NCBI GenBank assembly: GCA_019912905.1
Contig: JAIOHO010000672.1
Coordinates: 1-15,248 of the forward strand
Length of the DNA: 15,248 nucleotides
From: Anaerolineae bacterium
GTDB lineage: Bacteria > Chloroflexota > Anaerolineae > Aggregatilineales > Phototrophicaceae
Reading direction: 5' to 3'
The position numbers and the translations under genes were made by a program. Numbering within the stretch: position 1 is the first letter of the stretch; each line of letters starts with the position of its first letter. This document shows positions 5,779 through 13,798 of this stretch, piece after piece. Under the pieces are notes generated by a model. It was not told where the DNA came from, searched no databases, and saw only the letters and a program-made list of their open reading frames with translations.

Positions 5779-7416
5779 ATGAATCGCCGCCTGCCTTTTC
5801 TCCTGCCCATCCTGCACAGCATCCTCGCTGTCGCCTTCAAGTTGGTGGCCGGTGTCAATATCACCGCCAATCCGAACGGGCTGACCTACTGGGATGCCTA
5901 CTGGCAGAATCTGCCGTACGTCGATCTGAACACCCACCTGGCGGAAAGTATCTGGAATTTGCATGCGCAGCCGCCGCTGCACAACCTGTACGGCGCACTC
6001 TGGATTCACCTTTTTCCAGACATGTACCTCGAAGCCATCCATTACGCCAATATCGCGCTGGGGGCGCTCATCTGTGGGATGAGCTACCTGATCCTGTGGC
6101 GCGTCACGCACAGCCGCACAGCCGCTTTGGTGGGCGGACTGTGCATTACCCTCAACCCGGGGCTTTTTCTGTTCGAAGCCTATATGCTGTACACCGTGCT
6201 CAGCCTGTTCTGGATCGTCGCCTGCGTCTGGTGCGTAAGTCTGTCGAGTGAGCGCCCCGCCATGCTCTACGGGTTCATCCTATGCGCTAATCTGCTGGTG
6301 CTGACGCGCAGCATGTATCACCCGCTGTTTCTGATCGCCTGTATCGGGCTGACCGTCCTGTGGCGCGGGGTGGGCTGGAAACGGACTCTGGTAATTGTCA
6401 GCGCCATCAGCCTGCTGGGGTTTGGCTGGGCGACGAAAAACGCCCTTCAGTTCGGTTTCTGGGGGACCAGCAGTTGGACCGGGCTGAACCTGTGGCGGGT
6501 CGTCTCGTCGGATTATTCGCCTTCTGAACTGGATGTCCTGGCGGTGTCCGGCGTGATCGACCCCCTGGTGGTTGAACTTGGGCCGTTTACCTATCCCTCG
6601 TCCTACCGGAATCACGGTTTCGACCGCGACTCACCGGTCGAGTCGCTGAACCGCAATAATTATCACAACATCAATATCCCCGCGATTGCCCAGGTGTACC
6701 AGCGCAGCGCGATCGCACTGCTGACACACGATCCGCGGCGCTACTTAAGGCGCGCCTTGCTGACGTATAACCTGTATTCCTGCCCGGCCACCGCCTATCG
6801 TCATCATGTGATCAACCGGGAGCATATCCCGGCACTGGTGGATTACTACGAAAACGGATTGTATGGCGCGTCCTGGTGGCAGTCGTTGAATCTGCGATTA
6901 TTCAAACAACCGGCCTGGTGTTCGGTTCAGTACGGCTTTTTGCCCCTCAGCCTGATCGCCTACTTCGCGGCTGCCATCTGGACGACTTCGCGGGGCCGGG
7001 GACCATTTCTTGGGTTATTGCGTCGTGACCGGGTGATGCTGGTACTGGCGCTCTTTATGGTCTACAACACGCTGGCCGGGACGCTGTTCGAAATTGATGA
7101 AAATGCGCGCTTTAAATTTCTGATCGAACCGCTGGAGTGGATCTTTGCAATGGTCCTGGCCCACCGGCTGGTAAGCTGGTTGATGACTCACCTGCGCCCG
7201 CGCAGCCCGCTTCAGACCTCGATGACGCCGGTTCCTGTCATAACGGACCCGATTCTCCCAGCCGACCGTGCCGCACCGGTACTGGGGGTCGATCCGCTCG
7301 AATTCGGGCCGCGGGGCAGGCCGCTGGCAGGCTGGTTCGTCCTGACTGGGTTGATGATAGCGGTCGGGATGCTGCTGCTGGCGTGGCAGCGCCTTGACAA
7401 ACGCGCGCGCAGTTAA
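5779..7416 (+). CDS. Polytopic membrane protein, GT-C glycosyltransferase-like
   Basis: A 545-aa integral membrane protein. The frame could open at 5713, but ATG 5779 begins MNRRLPFLLPILHSILAVAF, a basic start plus first membrane helix, and is placed for leaderless translation. Several further hydrophobic helices follow (clearest near residues 90-115, 120-135, 140-155, 160-180, 200-220, 390-410, 420-440, 460-475 and 510-530). After the first helix comes a large acidic/aromatic loop with YWDAYWQNLPYVD and then HAQPPLHNLYGAL, resembling the QPPL-type segment of PMT/ArnT-class GT-C enzymes, which use lipid-linked sugar donors outside the membrane. FEIDENARFKF and IEPL near residues 440-455 also fit that class. 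The C-terminus is a Pro-rich cytoplasmic-looking linker, one more helix and a basic tail. Donor and acceptor are unknown. An 80-nt gap separates it from the next membrane protein gene. Confidence 0.7.
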   Translation: MNRRLPFLLPILHSILAVAFKLVAGVNITANPNGLTYWDAYWQNLPYVDLNTHLAESIWNLHAQPPLHNLYGALWIHLFPDMYLEAIHYANIALGALICGMSYLILWRVTHSRTAALVGGLCITLNPGLFLFEAYMLYTVLSLFWIVACVWCVSLSSERPAMLYGFILCANLLVLTRSMYHPLFLIACIGLTVLWRGVGWKRTLVIVSAISLLGFGWATKNALQFGFWGTSSWTGLNLWRVVSSDYSPSELDVLAVSGVIDPLVVELGPFTYPSSYRNHGFDRDSPVESLNRNNYHNINIPAIAQVYQRSAIALLTHDPRRYLRRALLTYNLYSCPATAYRHHVINREHIPALVDYYENGLYGASWWQSLNLRLFKQPAWCSVQYGFLPLSLIAYFAAAIWTTSRGRGPFLGLLRRDRVMLVLALFMVYNTLAGTLFEIDENARFKFLIEPLEWIFAMVLAHRLVSWLMTHLRPRSPLQTSMTPVPVITDPILPADRAAPVLGVDPLEFGPRGRPLAGWFVLTGLMIAVGMLLLAWQRLDKRARS

Positions 7417-7496
7417 GGCATTGTTGCGTGCATCTGGACGCTTCTGACCGTGAACTGCGTATTTAGGTACGTGTAAGTTGGTCTCATTAGGATCGA

Positions 7497-9947
7497 ATGA
7501 CTATCACCCACAGGATTTCATTAAGCAACCTTATGCCGAAACTTCAACGATTTGACCTCCTTATCGCAGGTATTCCATTGGGTGTGCTGCTTGTTATTCT
7601 GGTGCTTCATGTGCAACCACCAGCCGGGCAATTCGCGCTGGGCAACCTCGACATCGATATTCAATCCGTCTTCGGGTTGATTGCGTTTATACTCCTGTTA
7701 TCAGGCATGATTGTGGCTGCGGCCTATGGCATCGCACGCTTTCTGCAATCTTCAACGGGTTCACCGGTTGAGGGGGAGCCTGCGGTGACTGCGGGGCATA
7801 ATTCTGCGACTTGGTTTCGCCGCCACATTTTCATCCATGTGGTCCTGATCGTCCTCCTGGCTTCGATCGCTACGCTGATTGCCTACTACTACGTATCGAA
7901 TGAAAACGACATCTATTTTTACGATTATGCACAGTATCAGGATCGGGTTGCTTACGAGGCCAGTGTCCTCGCAAGTTTCCCACAGGCCCCGGTCACAAAT
8001 CCGATTCGCTTTCTGCGCGACTTATGGTTTTCAAGCGAGTATGACTACAGCAATTACCATGCTGTGCTGCCGGCATTCTTTATGTTGGTCCTCGGGAACT
8101 CGCGCCTGGTCTATATTTTGAGTTCTGTTTGTTTTTATTTGATTCCGTATCTGCTGGTCTGCGGCGCTCTGGCGGTGAAACTCATTCGTGGTCAGCCACG
8201 GCTTGTGTTCTGGTCAACAGCTTTTCTCGGTCTATTGGTATCTGCCACCTGGCTTCCCACTTTGCGAGGATACCCGGATTCTGGTTCTGCTGCCCTGGTT
8301 GGGCTGGGTATCCTGGCTTACCTCCATGATCGGCAGTTGAGGCATAAATGGCAGTTTGTCGTCATGGGTATGGGTATGGCCCTGGCGGTTCTTTTCCGCA
8401 GGCACTTTCTTTATGACGTGATTGCCATCTTTTTTGTGATGGGTGTCCAGATTGTGTGGGACGCGCTCCCAGTGGTCCGTTTTCAGCCGCGTGAAGCAGT
8501 TCGCGGCGTCCTTGTACGCGGCGTGCGGGTTGGCCTTCTGGGGATCAGCATGCTGGTGTTCCTGGCGTTTTTGGGAGCGCCATTCTTAAGACGCCTGCTG
8601 ACGACAAACTTCAACCAGTTGTATGTCTCTTACGAAAGGGGTGTGGGGCAGAATCTGGTGTTCTTCGTGTCGCACTACGGATACCTTGCGGTTGTCGCGA
8701 TCACAGTGGCTCTTATCATCGGCCTGCGCACAAAGCTGCTGGCACGCCCGGCAGCCTTTGCCTTGATTGTTTTTCAGTTGTATGTGGTGATTCAGTGGGT
8801 GCTTGTCGTCAAGCAGCTTGGATTTCATTACACCGCCCACTTTACACTGGGCATCATTCTGGGCCTGGCAGTGTGTTTGTGGCTCCTGATTGATCGGTTA
8901 GCAGACTGGCAGCGTGGGGTGGGTTTATTGATATTCACAGCCTTTATCGCGTTCAATTTCTGGGCTGGTCTGTCGCCTGAAGATGTGATGATGGGCGCGG
9001 TTTCGTACTCGAAACGCTATGACCTCATCGAGATTCCTGAACCGACTCCTAACTCAGCAGGTCGCGAATGGTTTGCGCGCAACAGCCCGCCGCTGATCAG
9101 GCATGATTATGAAGCGATGGAAGGTCTGGTGCGCTTCTTTCAAACTGAGGCTGAACCTGATAGCGTCGTATACCTCGCCGCCAGTTCGATCCTTTTAAGC
9201 GGCAATCATCTGTGGCACACGATGCGCATAATGGAGCGCAGCTCGGCAGTTGGCGCACGAGAGATTATATCTGCGGACACTCCTACGATTGACTCTACGG
9301 GCTTTTATCCGATCTCTGAACTGATTCGATCAGATTATGTGGTGATCACTAATCCGATGCAATATCACCTCGACGCGGATGATCACGATATCCTGAGGGT
9401 TGTACTGGACATCTTTCAACAGGGCTGGCTGTTTGCCCAGGATTTCGAACGATTGCCGATGCAGATCAGGCTTGAAGACGATGTCATAGTCGAAGTTTAC
9501 AAACGTAAACAGGCGACGAGCTATGACACGGCGCTAAAGACTTTTCGGGCTATGCAGGACGCGGTCGGTACACCTCCAGGAATTAATCCTCTGTGGATCA
9601 ACCTCAATGCAGCCCAGGAGACGATAACTGAAAATTCAGATGGAGTTTACACTCTCAGCGGTGGCATGACGGATAATCTTTATTTTCTCTTCCGTGACCG
9701 AATTGACCAGGCGGTTCAATTGACCGGTCGCTGGCCGCTGACGCAGTGTGGTTCGCTCTCCATCCTCCTGACCGGAGATGAGCCGGAAGCGGATGTGTTG
9801 ATTCCGGTGGAGACCTCAGATGCGGCTCGTGATTTTTCGGTTGAGTTAACCCCGTCCTCCGGATCCGCCAATCTTATCCTGGTGCTGACTCCAACCAATG
9901 GCGAGACCTGCCCATATTCGCTCCAGGAACTGAGTGTGCGTGGATGA
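7497..9947 (+). CDS. Large polytopic membrane protein with C-terminal soluble domain, GT-C-like
   Basis: An 816-aa protein. Residues about 18-490 hold roughly ten to twelve membrane helices (for example 20-38, 56-82, 110-132, 187-229, 237-252, 264-275, 286-320, 343-362, 386-410, 418-438, 447-466, 474-490). The first large external loop carries acidic and Tyr-rich motifs, NEND (135-138) and YFYDYAQY (140-147), in the position where GT-C glycosyltransferases keep their catalytic acid. Residues 491-816 form a soluble, probably external region that I do not recognise; it includes a beta-rich end (720-816). Start ATG 7497 with AGGA at a short 4-nt gap. By eye its third-codon positions are richer in A/T than in lon or the preceding gene, which may indicate separate origin. 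Function as a sugar transferase is inferred from topology only. It converges on lon across a hairpin. Confidence 0.65.
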   Translation: MTITHRISLSNLMPKLQRFDLLIAGIPLGVLLVILVLHVQPPAGQFALGNLDIDIQSVFGLIAFILLLSGMIVAAAYGIARFLQSSTGSPVEGEPAVTAGHNSATWFRRHIFIHVVLIVLLASIATLIAYYYVSNENDIYFYDYAQYQDRVAYEASVLASFPQAPVTNPIRFLRDLWFSSEYDYSNYHAVLPAFFMLVLGNSRLVYILSSVCFYLIPYLLVCGALAVKLIRGQPRLVFWSTAFLGLLVSATWLPTLRGYPDSGSAALVGLGILAYLHDRQLRHKWQFVVMGMGMALAVLFRRHFLYDVIAIFFVMGVQIVWDALPVVRFQPREAVRGVLVRGVRVGLLGISMLVFLAFLGAPFLRRLLTTNFNQLYVSYERGVGQNLVFFVSHYGYLAVVAITVALIIGLRTKLLARPAAFALIVFQLYVVIQWVLVVKQLGFHYTAHFTLGIILGLAVCLWLLIDRLADWQRGVGLLIFTAFIAFNFWAGLSPEDVMMGAVSYSKRYDLIEIPEPTPNSAGREWFARNSPPLIRHDYEAMEGLVRFFQTEAEPDSVVYLAASSILLSGNHLWHTMRIMERSSAVGAREIISADTPTIDSTGFYPISELIRSDYVVITNPMQYHLDADDHDILRVVLDIFQQGWLFAQDFERLPMQIRLEDDVIVEVYKRKQATSYDTALKTFRAMQDAVGTPPGINPLWINLNAAQETITENSDGVYTLSGGMTDNLYFLFRDRIDQAVQLTGRWPLTQCGSLSILLTGDEPEADVLIPVETSDAARDFSVELTPSSGSANLILVLTPTNGETCPYSLQELSVRG

Positions 9948-9973
9948 TTCGCGCAGCAGTTGACCTGCTGAAA

Positions 9974-9993
9974 GGGCGGGATTGATCCCGCCC
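9974..9993. terminator. Bidirectional hairpin between convergent genes
   Basis: GGGCGGG (9974-9980) and CCCGCCC (9987-9993) form a perfect 7-bp GC stem with a 6-base ATTGAT loop; the AT/AT bases can extend it to 9 bp with a 2-base loop. On the minus strand the stem is followed by TTTC, a very short T run; on the plus strand there is no T run. It lies in the 59-bp gap between the stop of the membrane protein gene and the stop of lon, so it can serve both. Similar GC hairpins between convergent genes may be dispersed in this genome. Confidence 0.65.
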
Positions 9994-10006
9994 CTCAAAT
10001 CGCATG

Positions 10007-12511
10007 TTATGACATAGGCGCAGCGACAGGTTCGCTTTCCAGCGCAGCAGTCAGGACCTCATCGACGGTTTCCGCCAGGACGAAGTGCAGGTCATTGCGT
10101 ACTTCATCAGGCAGGTCTTCGAGATCGTTCTCGTTCTTCTTGGGGATAATCACCGTATCTACCCCCAGGCGATGAGCAGCCAGCACCTTATCTTTGATGC
10201 CGCCAACCGGCAGCACCTTGCCGCGCAGCGTAATTTCGCCGGTCATGGCGACATGACTCCTGACGGGCCGCGCGGTCAGCAGCGATGCCAGCGCCACCGC
10301 CATCGTCACGCCTGCCGATGGGCCATCCTTCGGCACCGCGCCAGCCGGGACGTGCAGGTGAATATCGTTCTTTTCGAACAGGCCCGAATCGATGCCGAGA
10401 CTCTGGGCCTGTGACCGGATGTAGCTGAGAGCGGTGCGGGCGCTTTCCTGCATCACCTCCCCAAGCTGGCCGGTGTACTGGAAGCCTTTACCGCCGGGCA
10501 TCCGGGCTGCCTCGACGAATAACACTTCACCGCCTACCGGAGTCCAGGCCAGGCCAGTGGCAACGCCCGGACGGTCGGTGCGTTCTTCGATTTCCTCACG
10601 ATAGCCGTAGCGCGGGTTGCCCAGCAGGTCGCGCAGTTTGGCCTTGTCGATGACGACATGCTCATCGATGCCTTCTGCGATTCGGGTGACGACCTTCCGC
10701 GCCGCGCGGCCAATTTCGCGCTCCAGCGTGCGGACCCCGGCTTCACGCGTATAATCGCGCACGATCGTAAACAGGGCGTCGGTGCTGAGTTCGATTTCGC
10801 CCGTGCGCAGCCCGTTCTCACGGATTTGCCGCGGGACCAGATACTGCCGGGCGATTTCGACCTTTTCCTGTTCGGTATACCCGCTCAACTGGATGATCTC
10901 CATCCGGTCGCGCAGCGGCCCGGGAATCGGTTCCAGTTCGTTGGCGGTCGTGATAAACAGCACTTCGCTCAGGTCCACCGCCACATCCAGGTAGTGGTCG
11001 CGGAACTCGTGATTCTGCTCCGGGTCGAGTACTTCCAGCAGGGCGCTGGCGGGGTCCCCGCGGAAATCGCGCCCCAGCTTGTCGATCTCATCCAGCATGA
11101 TAACCGGGTTGATCGATTCGACGCGGCGCAGGGTCTGGATGATGCGACCGGGCATTGCGCCCACATAGGTGCGGCGGAAACCGCGAATCTCGGCTTCATC
11201 GCGGACACCGCCGAGGCTCATGCGCGTGAACTTGCGGCCCATGGCCCGCGCGATCGACGCACCGAGCGAGGTCTTGCCGACACCGGGAGGCCCCACAAAG
11301 CACAGGATCGCGCCCTGCCGCTCACGGCGCACATAATCTTTATGGCCGTCATCTTCAGCGCGTTCGTCGGCGCGTTCGGCACGCAGCTTACGCACCGCCA
11401 GGTATTCGAGGATGCGTTCCTTGATGTCCTTCAGCCCGTAATGATCTTCATCCAGCACCTTGCGCGCGTGGGCAATATTGAGATTGTCCTCGGTGCGGTC
11501 GGACCAGGGGAAATCCGTCAGCCAGTCCAGATAGGTGCGAATGACGCCATATTCGGCGGCGGCAATCGGCAGCTTGGACAGCCGGTCCAGTTCGCGCAGC
11601 GCCTCTTTCTCGGCTTCTTCGGGCATCCCGGCTTCGGCGATTTTCTTGCGGAACTCATCGACTTCGACGGCCTGCTCATCACCTTCACCCAGTTCGCGCT
11701 GAATGGCTTTGAGCTGCTCGCGCAGGTAATACTCGCGCTGCATTTTTTCCATTTCGGTCTGGGCTTCGGTTTGAATCTTGCGGCCCAGTTCCAGCACTTC
11801 CAGTTCTTTGCCGAGGATGCCCATCAACGAGCGCAGCTTCCCCTCGACATCGTCCAGTTCCAGCAGTTTCTGGCCTTCTTCCAGATCGATGCGCACATAG
11901 GTGGCGACCGCGTAAACCAGTTGCAGCGGGTCCTCGACGTTGAGTGCGGACGAAATTAACTCGCTCGGAATGCTGGGCACCAGATCCGCCAGCCGGGTGA
12001 ACTGATCGACGACATTCCGCGTCAGGGCTTCGACTTCGAGCGTTTCTTCAACCGATTCGGCCAGTGGATGAACCCTGGCCCGCAGATACGGTTCTTCGGC
12101 CAGATATTCGTCGATTTCGATGCGTGCCAGGCCCTGGACGAGCAGGCGAATGGTGCCATCAGGCGCGCGGAACAGCCGGTGGATGGCCGCCAGCGTGCCG
12201 ACGCGGTAAATATCATCCGGGCCAGGGGTTTCCAGCTCCGGGTTCTTGGCGGTGAACAGGCCAATCAGACGAGTACCGCCGACGACATCATCGACCAGTT
12301 TCATGCTGCGCGGCTGACCCACCGTGAGTGGAATTGCCGTCTGCGGATAAACCACCAACCCGCGCAGCGGCAGAATCGGCAGCTCCGAAGGGATTTCGGG
12401 TTCTTCGTTCTCCGAGGGTTCCGTCGCGTCGCTGATCTTGATATCTTCTTCTTCAGCCACGTTCTCGGCTTCGGCGGCGTTTAGCTCATCACGTTCAATC
12501 TGATCATTCAT
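10007..12511 (-). CDS. lon: ATP-dependent Lon protease (LonA type)
   Basis: An 834-aa LonA, the cytosolic ATP-dependent protease that removes misfolded and regulatory proteins. The N-terminal substrate-binding domain starts at LPILPLRGLVVYPQTAIPL (residues 44-62); residues 1-43 are a highly acidic extension. The coiled-coil stretch is at about 240-310. The AAA+ module has Walker A GPPGVGKT (407-414), Walker B IMLDEID (471-477) and the arginine-rich sensor region following. The protease domain has the Ser-Lys dyad: Ser732 in KDGPSAG and Lys775 in GGIKDK, 43 residues apart as in other Lon proteins. It is about 50 residues longer than E. coli Lon (784 aa), owing to the acidic N-terminus and a charged insertion at about 377-398 just before Walker A. 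Its ATG overlaps the hsp20 stop (ATGA), so translation is probably coupled. Confidence 0.98.
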   Translation of the reverse strand: MNDQIERDELNAAEAENVAEEEDIKISDATEPSENEEPEIPSELPILPLRGLVVYPQTAIPLTVGQPRSMKLVDDVVGGTRLIGLFTAKNPELETPGPDDIYRVGTLAAIHRLFRAPDGTIRLLVQGLARIEIDEYLAEEPYLRARVHPLAESVEETLEVEALTRNVVDQFTRLADLVPSIPSELISSALNVEDPLQLVYAVATYVRIDLEEGQKLLELDDVEGKLRSLMGILGKELEVLELGRKIQTEAQTEMEKMQREYYLREQLKAIQRELGEGDEQAVEVDEFRKKIAEAGMPEEAEKEALRELDRLSKLPIAAAEYGVIRTYLDWLTDFPWSDRTEDNLNIAHARKVLDEDHYGLKDIKERILEYLAVRKLRAERADERAEDDGHKDYVRRERQGAILCFVGPPGVGKTSLGASIARAMGRKFTRMSLGGVRDEAEIRGFRRTYVGAMPGRIIQTLRRVESINPVIMLDEIDKLGRDFRGDPASALLEVLDPEQNHEFRDHYLDVAVDLSEVLFITTANELEPIPGPLRDRMEIIQLSGYTEQEKVEIARQYLVPRQIRENGLRTGEIELSTDALFTIVRDYTREAGVRTLEREIGRAARKVVTRIAEGIDEHVVIDKAKLRDLLGNPRYGYREEIEERTDRPGVATGLAWTPVGGEVLFVEAARMPGGKGFQYTGQLGEVMQESARTALSYIRSQAQSLGIDSGLFEKNDIHLHVPAGAVPKDGPSAGVTMAVALASLLTARPVRSHVAMTGEITLRGKVLPVGGIKDKVLAAHRLGVDTVIIPKKNENDLEDLPDEVRNDLHFVLAETVDEVLTAALESEPVAAPMS

Positions 12512-12876
12512 GATAGCGTCGATTCCTGTTCTTGGGCTTCTAAATCGACCACGCGCACTTTTTCGATCGGCTTGCGTGGCAGCTCGATGGTCAGAAAACC
12601 ATGCTCATAGGTGGCGCTCACGGCTTCTCGATCTGCTGCCCAGGGCAGATTCAGATCAATACGAAATTCGCCAAATCCGATCTCAACCTGATGGAAAGCA
12701 GCGACCTCAGCACCAGGGCGCTGCCGGGTGCCGGTAATCGTAAGTCGGCGGTTCTGGAGCACGATGTTAAAATCGCCGCTTCGCATTCCGGCAATTTCAA
12801 CCATCACCAGCAGTTTGTCAATTAGTTCAATCACGTCGGTGGGCGGCGTGAATTGCCTGTTGGGTCTTAACATCAT
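12508..12876 (-). CDS. Small heat-shock protein (Hsp20 / alpha-crystallin family)
   Basis: A 122-aa ATP-independent holdase. The alpha-crystallin domain occupies residues about 18-105: VMVEIAGM (24-31) matches the usual v-elPGv strand, FHQVEIGFGEFRIDLNLP (61-78) the F-R-LP segment, and GFLTIELP (93-100) the family signature GvLxIxxPK with Arg in place of Lys. The N-terminal arm is short and lacks the long hydrophobic region of many Hsp20s; the C-terminal tail (106-122) is acidic and has no clear IxI oligomerisation motif, though VRVVDL is close. Start ATG at 12876 or the adjacent ATG at 12873; AGGAG (12886-12890) is 9 nt before the first. The TGA lies inside the ATGA shared with lon. Co-transcription joins a holdase with a protease, so bound clients may be passed to Lon. 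Confidence 0.92.
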   Translation of the reverse strand: MMLRPNRQFTPPTDVIELIDKLLVMVEIAGMRSGDFNIVLQNRRLTITGTRQRPGAEVAAFHQVEIGFGEFRIDLNLPWAADREAVSATYEHGFLTIELPRKPIEKVRVVDLEAQEQESTLS

Positions 12877-12889
12877 CGCTCAAATCTCC

Positions 12890-12902
12890 TGTGAGGTTCA
12901 CA
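12890..12902. promoter_or_regulatory. TGTGA-N3-TCACA palindrome in the hsp20 leader
   Basis: TGTGA-GGT-TCACA (plus strand) is a perfect 5-bp inverted repeat. In the predicted hsp20 mRNA it would form a small hairpin whose last base abuts the AGGAG ribosome binding site. It could be an operator (half-sites resemble those of CRP/FNR-type regulators, but the 3-bp spacer is too short for a standard CRP site) or an RNA element affecting translation. No CIRCE element was seen in this gap. Confidence 0.35.
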
Positions 12903-12918
12903 GAGAATGGTGACATAT

Positions 12919-12947
12919 ATTGTAACAGTTTAGTGCGCTTCGGATAA
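12919..12947 (-). promoter_or_regulatory. Candidate promoter of the hsp20-lon operon
   Basis: On the minus strand TACAAT (12919-12924) is 17 bp from TTATCC (12942-12947, weak). Predicted start is near 12912, giving a leader of about 36 nt that carries the 12890-12902 palindrome and AGGAG. The overlapping TATATG is an alternative -10. Confidence 0.4.
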
Positions 12948-12991
12948 AAACAACATAAGAGTGGCTCAGGTTAAACATACTTCTAATAATC

Positions 12992-13022
12992 TTGCCCGGG
13001 TTCCTCGAAATAAGTTTATAAT
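12992..13022 (+). promoter_or_regulatory. Candidate promoter of the cNMP-binding protein gene
   Basis: Perfect TATAAT at 13017-13022 with TTGCCC at 12992-12997 upstream (19-bp spacing, longer than ideal). Predicted start is near 13029, about 23 nt before the GTG at 13052. It faces away from the hsp20-lon promoter in the same 175-bp gap. Confidence 0.5.
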
Positions 13023-13051
13023 GGAGTGAAAGGAAACAAGGGTACCTGAAA

Positions 13052-13498
13052 GTGATCGCCATGAATGAAGTCAAACAATTGCTCAGACGCATCAGCCTGT
13101 TTCGTGGGCTGAGTGACGATCAGCTGGACCGAGTCGCGCAGATTACGCGCTCCGAAACGCACCCGGCAGATGCCGTGATTTTTGAGCAGGACGAGACCGG
13201 CGACAAAATGTACCTCGTCCAGAGCGGGCAGGTCGAAATCCGGGTGAAGGATCATGCCGGTGTGCTCAGTTCTGTCCTCATTATGGGCCAGGGACAGATT
13301 TTTGGCGAGATGGCGCTGCTCGATCATGGCGCGCGCTCGGCATCGGTTGTGTCGCTCCAGCCGACTACGCTCAACACGATTTCCGGGGACGATTTCAAGG
13401 GGTTGTGTCAGGAGGATACGGCCATCGGCTACGTCATGATGCGCAACCTTGCGCTCGATTTAAGTTTCAAAATCCGTCACCAGAACTCGTTTTCCTAA
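13052..13498 (+). CDS. Stand-alone cyclic-nucleotide-binding-domain protein
   Basis: A 148-aa protein that is essentially one cNMP-binding beta-barrel. It opens with the family pattern LLRRISLFRGLSDDQLDRVA, and the phosphate-binding cassette FGEMALLDHGARSASV (residues 84-99) holds the ribose-contacting Glu86 and the phosphate-contacting Arg95. After the barrel there is one helix and the protein ends, so there is no winged-helix DNA-binding domain: it is not a CRP-type transcription factor. It probably senses cAMP or another cyclic nucleotide and acts through a partner. Start: GTG 13052, with AAGGG 9 nt before it; ATG 13061 is an alternative 3 codons in but has no ribosome binding site at normal distance. 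The 79-aa gene follows after 12 nt, in the same operon. Confidence 0.88.
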   Translation: MIAMNEVKQLLRRISLFRGLSDDQLDRVAQITRSETHPADAVIFEQDETGDKMYLVQSGQVEIRVKDHAGVLSSVLIMGQGQIFGEMALLDHGARSASVVSLQPTTLNTISGDDFKGLCQEDTAIGYVMMRNLALDLSFKIRHQNSFS

Positions 13499-13510
13499 AG
13501 GGGTGATGCG

Positions 13511-13750
13511 ATGATCTACACAGTCAGTTATGTGGTGGTCGGCGGCAGGAAGAAATATCCCAGCGGCATGATGAACCAGCACGAACGTCCGGTCGTCGGC
13601 AGTCAGGTTCAGTTGGGGAGCAACCTGTTTGAAATTACGGAAGTCAAACGGATGCTGCCGCCCAGCGATGATTTTGAATTTCTGCACGTGACGTGCACGC
13701 CGGTCGAAGAACCCAGCGATGATCAGGAGGCAGAAACCGAACTCGCCTGA
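13511..13750 (+). CDS. Small protein of unknown function (79 aa)
   Basis: A 79-aa soluble protein, not recognised. It is mostly beta-like (MIYTVSYVVVGG; VGSQVQLGSNLFEITEVKRML; FEFLHVTCTPV) with an acidic tail of Glu/Asp from residue 65 on. A strong ribosome binding site, AGGGGTGAT, starts right after the stop of the cNMP-binding gene and lies 3 nt before the ATG. This close spacing makes it the second gene of that operon and a possible partner of the cNMP-binding protein. No cysteine pairs, membrane helix or catalytic motif are seen. It converges on the metallo-hydrolase gene with a 48-nt gap and no clear terminator. Confidence 0.75.
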   Translation: MIYTVSYVVVGGRKKYPSGMMNQHERPVVGSQVQLGSNLFEITEVKRMLPPSDDFEFLHVTCTPVEEPSDDQEAETELA

Positions 13751-13798
13751 CCCGGCACGGAATCCGAACTGGCGCTGGATGCCCACGCAGCGCTCATA

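Noticed and set aside
7394..7399. Consensus -35 TTGACA at the end of the first membrane protein gene
   Set aside because: No -10-like hexamer lies 15-19 bp downstream, and it falls inside a Leu-Asp-Lys coding stretch.
10658..11959. Long plus-strand open frame (433 codons) opposite lon
   Set aside because: It is the antisense shadow of a strongly conserved lon gene; the translated product is of low-complexity, Gln/Phe/Asp-rich type with no domain, and no ribosome binding site.
12877..13051. CIRCE element (HrcA site) upstream of hsp20
   Set aside because: I looked for TTAGCACTC-N9-GAGTGCTAA; only loose fragments such as TAGTGCGC are present.
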